In this document: positions 51,282 through 63,100 of the stretch, piece by piece | Numbering within the stretch: the stretch's first letter is position 1 | How the letters are laid out: the number at the start of each line of letters is the position of its first letter | From: Callipepla californica brunnescens | Taxonomy: Eukaryota; Chordata; Aves; Galliformes; Odontophoridae | Reading direction: 5' to 3' | Assembly (NCBI GenBank): GCA_023055505.1 | Contig: JALIRH010000109.1 | Coordinates: 402,501-466,500, forward strand | Length of the DNA: 64,000 nt | The notes under the pieces: generated by a model | What the model was told of the DNA's origin: nothing | The model's database searches: none | Seen by the model: the letters and a program-made list of their open reading frames with translations, nothing else | Translations under genes and position numbers: made by a program

Positions 51282-51740
51282 CTATTTCAGCACTGCTCTT
51301 GTTATTCTTCCTAGAAGTAGGGATAGTTCATAAAGAATGTCACAAAACCTAGGTGCTTGTGACCCATTGGGACTGTTGTGCCAAAAGAGACCCAGGTCAG
51401 TCCAGACATTCCTTGATGATGCAGTTCTACTGGCGCTGAGGCAGTGGTAGAGCCAGGGCTGATAATGTTGTCCATTGGCAACCCCAACACAGCAAGTCAT
51501 TAACCAGCCAGGAGCAGGAGGTGGGCCCAGAGACACGGCTATAGAGCAGTTCTCCTGATGCGTTGCCAGAGCATGACAACCAGCTCCAGAGTGTACTGAA
51601 ATGGGGCTCCTAGGCATGGGAACCAGCGGGCCAAGGCTGCCACTGTGAGTAGTGCCCTCAGGAAAATCATAGGAAAGTATTTGGATGCCTTTATAACTGA
51701 ATTCACGTGAGAATCCTCTCCTAGGCATGAACTAATAAGC
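51282..51740 (-). other. GC-richer segment with 148-codon minus frame
   Basis: Less AT-rich than its surroundings and open on the minus strand for 148 codons. The peptide is rich in P, G, S and C with no domain I recognise. Abrupt composition edges suggest an unclassified old repeat or LTR-like unit as much as a gene. No splice sites bound the frame convincingly. Confidence 0.2.
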
Positions 51741-52174
51741 CATGATCTAGCCTTCCATCGTGATTATGTGGTCTAGACTAAAAAACCTGTGTTTCTGCTC
51801 ATTTCTAATGATTCAAATGACTCCCTGCTTGGTGAGAATATCTACTGCAACCAAAAACAGTGCAAACTTGATACAAGTTGAAATGTTGGCTGTATAGTTA
51901 ACATGGACTGAACACCTAGTCAGACCAAAATAACTGAAATAACTGAAGGGTAATGTGTGCTGGATGTCTTTTGTATTTGTGTGTGAACAGTGGAATGGAT
52001 ACACACTAGGACACGTTTTCCTCATGGGCAAGCTGTTGTGACACCAATTCAGCCTTCCCATTTCCAATAAAAGGGCACTGCACTGCAGACAAAGCTCTGA
52101 AGAATAATTACTAATATGCTGTGGAGAAATTGCATTATTTTAAGGTGCATTCTAACATGCTGTAAGGACTTGAC

Positions 52175-52191
52175 AAAAAAAAAAAAAAAAA
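52175..52191 (+). repeat. A17 homopolymer
   Basis: Seventeen consecutive A. No retrocopy could be recognised upstream of it. Confidence 0.95.
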
Positions 52192-52920
52192 GAAAAATTA
52201 AATACTTAAAAGATGATGCTAGCTTGTTGTGACCTGTTGCAAAGCAGTTATAAATTGGAGTACTTACAATGGTTCATGCATGTCTCTGCATGTTAGAACA
52301 ACACATCAGAGAATTTATTTATCAGGGGGAAAAAAACCTCTAAGTCATTTAGTTCTTAAAAAGGTTCCTCTCATTTACAATTTTGCCAGATTTTATAAGG
52401 CACAATATCAGATTGTCACATGGGAAAGGCTTGCAGATTCAAGTCCTTATTCTTCCCTCTAGCGAGTGCTGGAACCAACAAATTTGCGACACAGAGGTTA
52501 CGTCAAAGCCTTCCAACTCTTTGAAGGATAATTACCATACCTGCATAATCACATGGTCTACCTTCTATGCACTCATGTTAAGAAGAGGACATTAATCTAA
52601 CAAACACCCAGCGGCTGACATTTATATATATCTATATGTATAGATAGGTAGTAGTTCTCTATATGATATAGCACTCCACTTCACAGCTGCAGAAAGCTCC
52701 TTATTACATTCACAAACCCTTAATGGAAATAGCAGCTTAATTCTTTTCCGACCTGTCATATTAAGTAGGAGTGTTCTGCTGTAGGATTGTCACTTTGTAT
52801 TGTTTAACTAGACAGCCTGGCCCACTACTTTATTTGGGTTATATAAGAGTTACAAGAGGTAGCCAATAAACAGTGCACTGGCACAATCATTTATACTCTG
52901 GAATGTTTAAGAGTACTCAC

Positions 52921-53479
52921 AGGTATGTCTTGAGGTCATCCAAAACAGCACTTTGGTTCCAGAGGATGGTATGTGCTGATACATGGTCTATGTAAGATTC
53001 TCCTCCATAAACAAACCGCAAAGAATATTCCTGCAGCTCTTGGTGTAAGAGGCTTAGAGGAGCAATTTCTCTTTGCACACGGTCCAGTATCCAAAGAGGC
53101 TATAGTGCAGTGCTCTTTTTTTCACTGCCTGTACAAAGATTTTGGTTGACTGGCAAGGAAATAATGGAATCAGATGGCACATAACAACTGTTTCTCTCCC
53201 AATGCTTGTCCACCTTTCGTCAGTCCATTTGCTGGCATCATATGGAAATCTCAGCAATGCTGTGATCTCCAAACAAGCATAGTGAGCCTTGCAGTCTCCA
53301 TTTAATATATTAATGGCCAAGAAGGTGTGACCTTTCTCATGTGGGTTGCAGAGCTTTACTGTTGCTAATTCCACCAGAGAGGGGTAGAACATGAAAGATG
53401 GAAGGATGAAAATATTGTCAGATACAATGTAGAAGCAAATAAACACAAGACATAGTTCCTGGTTTGCAACCAAAATCAA
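52921..53479 (-). other. Exon-like or pseudogene-like region with good donor
   Basis: Seen: a 141-codon minus frame (53054-53479, with blocks GHTFLAINILNGDC and LRFPYDASKWTDERW) runs into a second frame that is open from a TAG just upstream of 53098 to 52921 (LWILDRVQREIAPL, YGGESYIDHVSAH, LDDLKTYL) and stops exactly at a CCT/GTGAGTACTC donor. An acceptor-like TTATTTCCTTGCCAG lies opposite about 53144. A third frame is also open here, so openness alone is weak evidence. Inference: either a chance assembly or a decayed coding region with a frameshift near the A7 run (about 53118-53124). No family recognised. Confidence 0.2.
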
Positions 53480-54389
53480 TAGCCATATGCTGCTGGGCTG
53501 AGGTCAAATTTTGTTCACGTTTCACACATTAACAAAATCTGTATTATTGTAATACCAGGTTTTATTAACCTGTGTCCAATGAAACTTATACTCAATTAAA
53601 AAGCTGTTTTCAAACATTCTATAAATTTTATTAATAACAAATTGTATTACTGCAAAATCATTGACATAAACAAAGCACATTAAATATGTCCTTTTACCTA
53701 CAGAAAACCTATTGCTATTTTCCTCCAAGATCTAATTAGATTAATCTTTCATTTTCAAAACAGAAGAAAATAAGCATTTTACCTGGGGCAGATCTGGCTA
53801 TAAGTCAGCACCATATCTGTTGGCTTTTTTTTATTGTATTTTTGTTTATTTGTTTTTCATTTTACCAAGTAGCAAATTTGCCTAGGTAATAAACAAAAGG
53901 AGCTCATTCTTGATTGTGCCTACTCAAAAGTAAAAACTCAGCTACATGCGAAAACACCAGATCAATTTTTTTGCATTTTTCAAACAATTAAATAACATTC
54001 TTTAATATTACATACTGCACAAATATTTTTATAATCATGCTTGCTATCCCTATAACATGCATATATATGCTGCAAATGTTGAGTAGCCATAGATCATTAT
54101 TTCATATGCTTGTAACTGTGATTCATAAAAAAGTTCTAAACTGGACACAGCACATGCAATCATTGAAAAAGCACTTTGTTTTGGGGAAATAACATCTTGG
54201 ATTAATGCTATAATGGAGGCATGAACTTGTACAACATACCTGAGTTTTAATCTCTTACCTGTAAAATAGGAGAATTAGCTTTAAATGCTGAGTATACCAC
54301 TCTTGTAAGAGATAACAAGTCTGTTGAAACCAACCAAGGAGAGTCCACAGGGTCCTCATTGTTGAAGCAGGACAAGAAAATTAATTTTC

Positions 54390-54720
54390 CTAGTAATTAA
54401 TATGCTGTCACTGCATAATAGACCAACATGACAAGGTGAAGGATCTTAGTTTGAATCTGATCTGACATGATGCCTGAGCTGCATATTGAAAGTAGACACT
54501 GACTTTGATTGTTTCATTAGAGAGAGCCTATCATCTGTGGCCCTAATTAACAGGAATTTGGAAATTTGTGCAAACTACCTATGGAACTTGTTTGCTTGTC
54601 CTTGCATTTCTCTCTGAATGGGGCTGCAATGCTAGAGTCTCTGTTTGCCTACTTTTGTGGTGGGGACAATTGCAATACACTTGAGCACATTTGAATAGCT
54701 TCTTTTACCTTTTCAGTGCT
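54390..54720. promoter_or_regulatory. Candidate conserved non-coding element
   Basis: Repeat-free, with motifs of the kind seen in developmental enhancers: TAGTAATTAATATGCTG, CTTTGATTGTTTCATTAGAG, CCCTAATTAACAGGAATTTG. Suggestion only, as conservation cannot be tested here. Confidence 0.15.
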
Positions 54721-57700
54721 CGGCCTGCCTTGGCATGAGACCTCATGAGAAAAGAAGGCAACATATCTCATACCAAACTCATTCCATGGAGGTCCTTCAA
54801 GTGCTTTCACCAAATTCTCATATTTTCACGGCGACATGAGAATGAATTTTTATTGATGTTTAAATGAAGGCAGACCTTGAACTCCAGAGTGATGTTGTCT
54901 TCAGTGTGGGCTACTTACTTAATGTGAGATCAGAAGCAATGTAGGAAGCACACCTTTCCCTGAAACAGTGTGGGAGGGGCTGATACCTGGGACCTCAGTG
55001 AAGCGCAGGTTGAGTTTACTTGCAGTCCAGATTTCTTCATTACTCCCATGTTATCATTAATATTTCAGATCTCCTCAAAGTCAAAATACCATAATATCTT
55101 TGTTCTCATGAGAAATCCAACAGCTCCTGGGGGGCAAACACTATCTGGGGAAAAATCCAAACTAGAGGTGTTTAGCTGAAAATAAGCTTCACTTTCATTT
55201 TAATTTACTCATATTTTAATTGAGGGGAAAGAAGTGTGGGAAATATTGGTGAGCAGTGGAAAAGGAAGAAAGGCAAATTCTATACACCAATCACTGGAGT
55301 AAAGGGTGATACAAAGGGCCAGCATTTCCCTGCACTACATCTGATAGTGCTCCTCCCTGTGGAATACCAAGGAGGAAACAATTCTAAATTTCAGAAGGAG
55401 GTAATGTTTGAAGTGCTTTTAAATGAATATATTTCATTCTTACTCTTCGAGATTTTAAACTAAGAATGGGAACAGTGATGGAATGAATGAGGTGGAAGAA
55501 ACCCTATTAACACTCCAGGCCCGCTAAGAGTAGAATTGACAGAACAATTTTGTTCTTTTAAACAGAGTGCAGAGGACTTTTTAGCAGAAAACAAATCTGT
55601 CAGTGATAAGAGCATATTTGAGGGGCATAGCTTTTCCCCTAAGGACACTACACAGAAAAGAATGTAACAGCACATCTACTCCTGCTGGAGATGTGCTAAA
55701 GCAGCTGTCCAGTCCTTAGAATAATAGGAAAAGGTGTTCTGAAGCTGTTCTTTATTACTTTACTTTTTCTCTACACCTGACTCAAGCCAGAATTCAGGCT
55801 TCGCAAAATCACAAGTTGTACTCAGCTCTGGATGTCAGAGTTACAGACCATCTCCTGCATCTGTTTTTATTTTCATCATTCCTATTTCTCTGAAGTCATA
55901 AACTACACTGGTACTCCGTAAACACAACTTTCCCACAGTACTGAACTTTAAGCAGTAAATCACATTACCAAAGTCTTACTGAAGAGTGGTTTCAACCCAT
56001 AGTGAGAATTGGTCTTCTGTTTTCTTAAAAACAAGAATAAATTATATTTGCAAATTGACTATAACATATCTGCAGTAGTGCAAGCATTATAACAGCATCC
56101 TTCCAGAGATCTACCCTGTGTATGACCTCTCTTACATTTAGGTTTCTGAAGCAAGGAGCCGGCATCACACGAGCAGGGCTGGAAGGAGCCCTATGACATC
56201 ACCTCTGCTATCTTTCTTCCCCAAGGTATCAAAAGAAGTAATTTAAGGGCATTCTGAGAGATCAGAGATAGCCACCCAATTTGTTTGGAGAAAATATATG
56301 AAAGCATTCAGACTTCAGAAGACCATGGAACAGGATAGAACTTTCAGAGAAGTACTTCTATTTTCTGGCACTTCTTTTTCATACTCCAGCTCTAAAAGAC
56401 AGGAACTTTTTTCACAAGAGTTTTGATCTTGGGTTTATCAGGCAGTTGGGGAAGAAAAGATAAGGATTGAAACATTTCAAAATAACTGAAAGTATCTGTG
56501 TAAGACTGAATCTAAGGGAAGATGAAAACTCATAAGTGGGCAGTTGTTCTTGTTTATCCCAATCTCACCACACCCACATGGTAGCAAAATAGGCCCCATG
56601 CCGAGAATTTGTGGCAAGAGCCTATTGTGTGGGCTAGGAATAATGTAAGAATTGACTGTCAGTCTGTTTCTTGGCTTCCAACTATGAACTAATGCTCTAA
56701 CTAGAGAGCAGTACTCTGAAGCACTCATTACAGACTTTAAAGCTGTCTCATTTTCAATTATGAATATTAAAAAGGAGTAGTCAGTAATTCCCACATTATA
56801 ATTAATATTCCAAGGTTTGGTTTGGCTCATTGGTTTTTTGAGGTCTATTTTTAAAGACACTTTCTTAACTTATTCTGGAGTTAGTTCTCAACAACCAAAT
56901 ACTGTTCCTGTTTATATCAGTGGGGAAAGTCCCAGTGAAAAAACCAATCAGACACAAGTTAATGAAAAGAACACCCCCATTTAAAACAATGCTCAAGCCT
57001 TAAACAATCTGCTCACACTGCCTACTTGTATAAAATTTCATAGCCTGCATGTTCCAACCTTAAAAAAAAAATCCAGATTATTTATTTATGCCCTTTTTGT
57101 TTAAGAAGTTAAATCCCCAGAGCATCTCAATTTAGATCAAAAGCAAGCTACCAAAATTCACCTGGCACACCTGTGCTGTGTGATTTCTTAATTACCTGCC
57201 TAGCATTCTCAGAGTTACAAGGCAGAGGTGCAGGGCTTGTTTAGCACATATTCAGATCTATGCAATGCACCTTATGTAACAGAGCCTTTCCAGAATAGCC
57301 CAGGTGCAAACCAGCATTAAATGATCCCGCATCTCTACAAACACTTTCATTACAGCAATTTGCTTTCTCACAGGTTTCAGAAAAGCTCTCTTGGGTGAGA
57401 AATATGGTGAAAGAAATTGATGCATTTAGGAGTTTCTTGATGAAGTTTTTCCCCTGGCTAGTGGGCAGCATGGAGTTCCTTGTGCCAGTAGAGCCTTTTC
57501 ATTCTCAGTTCAAACGGTAGCGTCAGGCCTATTAATTGTGGCAGGTTGTTGTTACTTTCGTTTATAATGCAATACCCTAGGAACCAAGGGAAAAGTCTGT
57601 CCATTTCTGTTACATCTCAGACAATTCCTCAGTTGACAGTCATGAACATTAACCTAAAAAGATGTACCCAAAACAGATGTTGTGGTTTTATGATTTTTGT

Positions 57701-57724
57701 TATAGGTATTCCACATTACAACAT

Positions 57725-58225
57725 CATGTAAGGCACTGGGAGTTAAAGAGTTAATGCTCCAGTTCCGTGGACTGCCAAATTTCCATGTACCTTGTTCTCA
57801 GAAGAGAAGAACTACATACCCCAGTGGACTCTGTGTTCCCATTTTCTGCTCCGAGGGAAAGATAAATCTGCACGTAAATCCTGAGACTTCCTCTTTTTTT
57901 GCTTCTCATCTCAGCAGTGTGTGCTCCCTAGCCATCTCACCTTCACATTTAGAGTAAGGCCTTCAGTTTCAGACTCTCTCTCTCTCACTTTAGTTGATTT
58001 ATTAGCTTCAATTCCAGTTATATTGTATTATATTGTGTTATTTTGCATTCTGATATCTTATTTAGTAAATTAGCTTTCCTTCTCAGATTGTTGCTGCTGT
58101 TTTGTTTTTAGACCCATCTCCCTACCCTTACCCTTTTTCCAAATTCACCGGGGCATGGATTCGTGTGTCCCCACATCCCATTAGTCACAGAACAGGCCCA
58201 AAACATCCAGTAAACTGTTGATGCA
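57725..58225 (+). mobile_element. Probable LTR of an endogenous retrovirus (solo)
   Basis: The block from GGCACTGGGAGTTAAAGAG to about CCAAAACATCC has an LTR-like layout. An upstream region is followed by a CT-rich stretch (CAGACTCTCTCTCTCTCAC), a T-rich part with the poly(A)-like signal AGTAAA near 58064, a CTTTCCTTCTCAGATTGTTG block and a GC-richer 3' end (CACCGGGGCATGGATTCG). It resembles avian ERVL-type LTR 3' ends as I remember them. Termini and target-site duplication could not be fixed, and no primer-binding site or gag/pol follows. Confidence 0.45.
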
Positions 58226-59847
58226 TGTGGTATGTCACAAACCAGGTTCGTCTGAGGGAGCACAAAACAAGTTTTTTCTGAGGCATCTCTTCCTCTTGAC
58301 TACAGGATGTCTTTACACAGTGATGAGAAACTAAGTTGACACGTTAGATGCGACTGCTGCCATGCTGATATGTATGGCTGACCATTGATATGACCCTTGT
58401 CTAGCCAAGGAGCATGGATGTAGATGGGCTCAAACTCACGTTCAGTATGCACATATACTGACTATAATGTACATGCAGAAGAAGGCTGACCATATCTTAA
58501 ACCTCCCTAATTCTAAGCATTTGTAGCTGTGTGTCTTCATGCATGCAGTTTTATGTTTTAATAGGATAGTCATGGTAATTTGTTCTTTAGAAGTGGCTTG
58601 GATAGTAATTAGGCATCAAATATTACAGCTGTTTCTTTGGCTATCTGTCATTAGTGTAATTTCATTAATTGGCCAAAGCAGTGACTTTGTTAACCTGAAT
58701 ATAATTTAAACTGCTGATAGCTGATGGCATCTCTCTTGGTACAGTGAAAATACACCGCTCTGTCAGAAAGCTAAAGGCAATTATTACTATTAATAGTGCA
58801 TGCTTTCACAGCACAGAGAAACTTCAGTGCCATCAGCATTCTTTATGTGCAAGAGATGTGCAGTTGACTTGAATCATGCACGAGCTAAACCAACGCAACC
58901 TGTGATCCTTATTTTACAGGCATGTCATTCACTGTAACCATTAATGGACACAGAGAACATTCAATTCAATAATGTGTCTTTCCATGAAAGATTTTAGGAG
59001 AAAATGTTTTCAGTTATTTGCTTCAAAATTTAATTTTTCATTGAGAAAAATTTCCATTGCCAAGAATATTGCCAAAAATTGCCACGAAGACCCAAATGAA
59101 AACAGTGATACTGAAAAGGCTCTCCACAGAATCTGTTTCAAGCAAATAGAAGTCTTCAGTGGACACATCTTTCTGATATGATTACAGGGAAAGACAAGCT
59201 AGTGAATTTTAATCTGTAGAGTCTGTGCATGAAAATTTCAAATTGTTTTGCAAGGGAGATTTCAATTATCTCACAGTTAATACAAAAGAGATCTTCAGAT
59301 ACATTGAGATTTGGTTTAACAAGATAGTAATTACTAAGCTACATTTAATTTTAAAACTTTAAAACACACTTGAAAACTCAACCAATCACCCCTGTTCCTG
59401 GAAAACACACCGTTTTTCAGAAGTATTACACAAAATCCTGGGATATAGAGATATTTTCAAAGGCTGTGCTTCATAACAAGGCATTTCCCAGTTTCCTCTG
59501 TGCAATAAAAGGGTAAACTGAGTTATCAACAAGAAATCTATCTGCTAAAAGTTAATAAGAAACATCTGCTGGTCTACTGGGGGAGACAGTGGAAAATGGG
59601 TGGGAATTTCCAGCTTTATGCAGCCACTCCCACAACGTTCAAGTCAACAGAAAGATCTGTAGTAGAAGGTCAAAGTCATTAGCAGATTTTTTCCCCCACA
59701 GAGATAGATCAGATACCCATAATTTCAGAGACATTATTTTGGATTTTCCGAAGATCTCACATCAGGCAATGTTCGTATGTAAAGCCTACCTTTCTGAGCT
59801 ATATTTTAAAGGCTTATAAGACCACCCTGAAAGATGCAAAGAAGACA
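58226..59847. other. Non-coding stretch with a candidate conserved block
   Basis: 58560-58810 is the most enhancer-like block of the window (separate entry). The rest is AT-rich without recognised repeats. Confidence 0.5.
58560..58810. promoter_or_regulatory. Candidate conserved non-coding element
   Basis: Repeat-free, with closely packed homeodomain-type cores: TGTAATTTCATTAATTGGCC, GATAGTAATTAGGCATC, AATATAATTTAAACTGC, CAATTATTACTATTAATAG. This density in non-repeat sequence is typical of deeply conserved enhancers, but no alignment is available. Confidence 0.2.
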
Positions 59848-60122
59848 TGAACAGGCTCTTGTCAGTGGCATCCAGTGCCAGGACAAGATGCAATGGGCGC
59901 CAACTGGAGGACATGAGGTCCCCCTGTCCATCAGGAAGCACTTCAGTGTACACACAGAGTACTGGCACAGGGATTCAGAGAGAGTCTCCTCTTTGGAGAT
60001 CTCCAAAAGCTATCTGGATGTGGGCCTGGGCACCCTGCTCTGTGTTGCCCTGCTGGAGCAAGGGGTGGGCCAGATGACCTCCAGAGATCTCTTCCAACCT
60101 CAGCCTTCCTATGATTCTGTGA
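59848..60122 (+). mobile_element. CR1 LINE 3' fragment
   Basis: Sense CR1: GCCAGGACAAGATGCAATGG, AGTCTCCTCTTTGGAGATCT, GATGTGGGCCTGGGCACCCT, GGGCCAGATGACCTCCAGAG, ATCTCTTCCAACCTCAGCCT, TCCTATGATTCTGTGAC. Frames of 76-136 codons across it are CR1-derived. Confidence 0.95.
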
Positions 60123-63100
60123 CTGTATGTAAGCAAAGGCCCCAGCACACAAAGGAATATAGTTTAAAAAGATTCCTAACATCAGCCAAGTTGAGACAAT
60201 ATGTAATGTTCGTGATCATAAGCCCCTTGCAGAATCTTAGATAATGCTCTTTTAGTGTTGGAAATGTCTCATTTGCCAGTCACTAAGGATACATACTTCA
60301 GCCATTATTTATGATCAGTTGATTCTTGGGGGTTTGTTAAATTACAGTAATAAGATTGTGACATCAAGTCCTAAGAAGTCATAATCTGAGGCAATTAAAA
60401 ATTCAAAATGAGCAAAACACTTCAAAATACTTCTGGCATATAGAGGGAACAGCCAGGTGGTTTAATGTGAAGTTCTGCAGGTACCTTCAGAAAGTCTGAG
60501 ATGAAAGACACTGTCAAAGGGTTTTAATGAGCAAAGAAAATAAGTGCTGATATTCTGTTCTTGTTATCTTGAAAATTTTAAGATAATTTAAAACTTTGTT
60601 TTAATCCATAGTTTATGGAAAATTTAGCCCTTTCAAATTTTAAACAAAGCATTCACCATGATGTTATGTAATATTGACTACTGCTTGTGAGGCTTAAAGT
60701 GGATAAAAATCCACTATTTTTTCAGTTTTCATTATTACTGAACTACACATTCAGTCAAAAAATAGCATAAGCATTTAATATTTTCAGGTATTTTCCTATC
60801 TCTGAAATTACCGCTGAAGCTTACATCTGTAAATATTATTCTGGGAATCGAAGAAATAACTATAGTTATATTTGAGCATTCCTATTCATGAACACTTTCA
60901 TTTAAGTACCATCTACCATGACTGGCTAATATCTCTGCCTACCTAATATCATGGATATGCCACAGTTTATCTTGCACTTTTGTGGGTTTAGGTCATCTTA
61001 AACCTTATTAATTTGAAGGTAAATTAGTCACGATGTTAGTTTTATGGGCATCACTGGTAGCATCAACAGTTATCAAGATTACTTGTTTCTTCCCTTTTCA
61101 AGCATGTTGGTGCTGCCAGTGTTGCAGTCAGGCGACTGGGGTGAGCCTGACACGTCAGACACCTGTCTGAGCTTGAAAGATCATTGGAAAATTTTATCAT
61201 AAAGTATTCAGCTTTTTCCAGAAGCTCAACCATAGAAAAATCACTGCCTTGTTCATGTTAAACCCTGAAGTTAAAAAGTTTTGCATTTTTTTTCTCAGAA
61301 CTTTAACACATTTATTCTTTGGAAATTATCCTTGAAGTCTGAAATTAAGACATAGGTTGTTCCTGAAACACATCTTTTATATCTTCTGCACCAACTCACA
61401 CAAAGAAACTATTGGAAAATTGCAGATCACACATGAACAGTGGAGACTTCTGAGACATCAGTCATTCCCTGAAGTTACATCTACCACATGTTTGAAGTTG
61501 ACCCTAAAGAGATCTGAGACTGCATTGCTGCAATGGAAGAAGACGATTACCCCTGCTTCCAACATGGTAGAGATAACAGAAATAGCTTGTTGAGTTAGAA
61601 GCACAGGATTCAGGGAGAAGAAAAAGACCAGTGAAGAAAAATAAATGGAGGAAACCTAAAGGCTGCCTGGCTTTGGCTTGGGGAGATATAGAAAATGGGG
61701 AGGCAACCACTTAATGTCAGTTGTGAGAGGAAGCACAGCATGGGGAGCTAGTAAGAAAGAGGAACCTGAATTAGATGTTCATGTTCCACTTGGAGTGGAA
61801 AATGCAGTTTGGGGACTGGCTGCCCTGAAATACCTGTGAGATCCACTGACAGTTTGCCCTGCCTGCTTCATAGGAAACAAGCCCTTTGTGTTTGCAGCAG
61901 GACCCTGGTAACCAGTGATTGTTAATGATGCTACTCTATTAACTGAAGTTACAGAGGTTAGAGTGGCCATTCGACCCCCAGCCCTGCTGGCTCTCCTAGG
62001 ACTCACTGTGATTCTGCATAATGAAATACCTACTTTGGCAGACTAATTTTTTTTTTTTTTTTTAATATGGGAAATTGCATCTCAAACTGTGCTAAAAGAA
62101 TCTTGCAGTTGCAATCAGACGTGAGGAAGTGCCAGAATCAAATTGCCTCTCCAGTCTTGATTCAATCCCTTTTTTGCATAGGCATTATCTTTAATAGCAT
62201 AATCATATACTTCTCCCTCCTGCAGGGCACAAAACAGACGGCACCACTGATAGATCTGGGGATATAACAAAGGGCAGGCTGCTGCCCGTGGGATGTGGAC
62301 TTCAAAAACTGGCTGGTTCAAAACAACAACAACAAGATTCAGATGCAGTAAAAAAAGAGACACAGAGATGCATGCACTGCAGCATGACCGCTCTCCAGGT
62401 ACAATGGAGTGCAGGCATTGCATTGAGGAAGGTTATAGAAGGAGGTTATTTCTCACAGCTTCTCTCTAAATCTACTCCTGAGCCTTACCAAAAGAGAAAG
62501 GATGGCTTCAATGCTTCCCTTGAGAGTTGGTTGTATTTCTGCTGTTAAGCTGCTATGCAAAGCTAGGCAAGCAGTTTAACCCAAATCTTTCTCCCACAGT
62601 TATAAATTGTACAGCTTCATTTTATGGGTCCCTGACTTGATAGTGTGGAGTCTCTGAGCTGCAAAGTGCTGAGCGCTCACAGTCAACCGCCACATAAAAT
62701 ACTGTGAAGTTCTATATATACTGTGCAAAGTCAAACACTAACCAGCAGGAACTGGGCACTCAAATTCAGCAAACATCCCTGGCATGCCCTATTCCCCAAC
62801 CCTATGGAGCCAGTTTAGTACATTCGTCACCTGAACAGCTGCTGTGAAAATTAATCTAGTATTATTTTTTGTGAAACTCCCAGACACCCTAGAGCTAGGA
62901 GCTATAGGAAAGCCTAGAAAAACAATGATAATGATGAATTCAGAACAGGAATTAATAGGAAGGAGTCAGAGAAGAGATCACACAATGAATACTTAAAATA
63001 AAATGGAATACTACTTATTCATTAAGTGAACATCAACTGGCCCGTGCACTGAAAGAGGATGGGAACCAGCAGAGGAACCAAACTGTAGATCTGCAATTAA

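Larger units (their letters stand above)
45080..57724. other. 12.6-kb stretch without recognisable CR1
   Basis: No CR1 or LTR recognised. Contents: AT-rich patch 46620-46675, A17 run 52175-52191, short TA repeats (47286-47302, 52621-52650), candidate conserved AT-rich blocks (54390-54720, 57090-57240), and weak exon-like segments listed separately. Confidence 0.5.

Noticed and set aside
58115..58135. CCCTACCCTTACCC as an interstitial telomere repeat
   Set aside because: Only about two degenerate units, inside the LTR-like block.
59834..60244. 136-codon plus frame and overlapping shorter ones
   Set aside because: They lie in the sense CR1 at 59848-60122.
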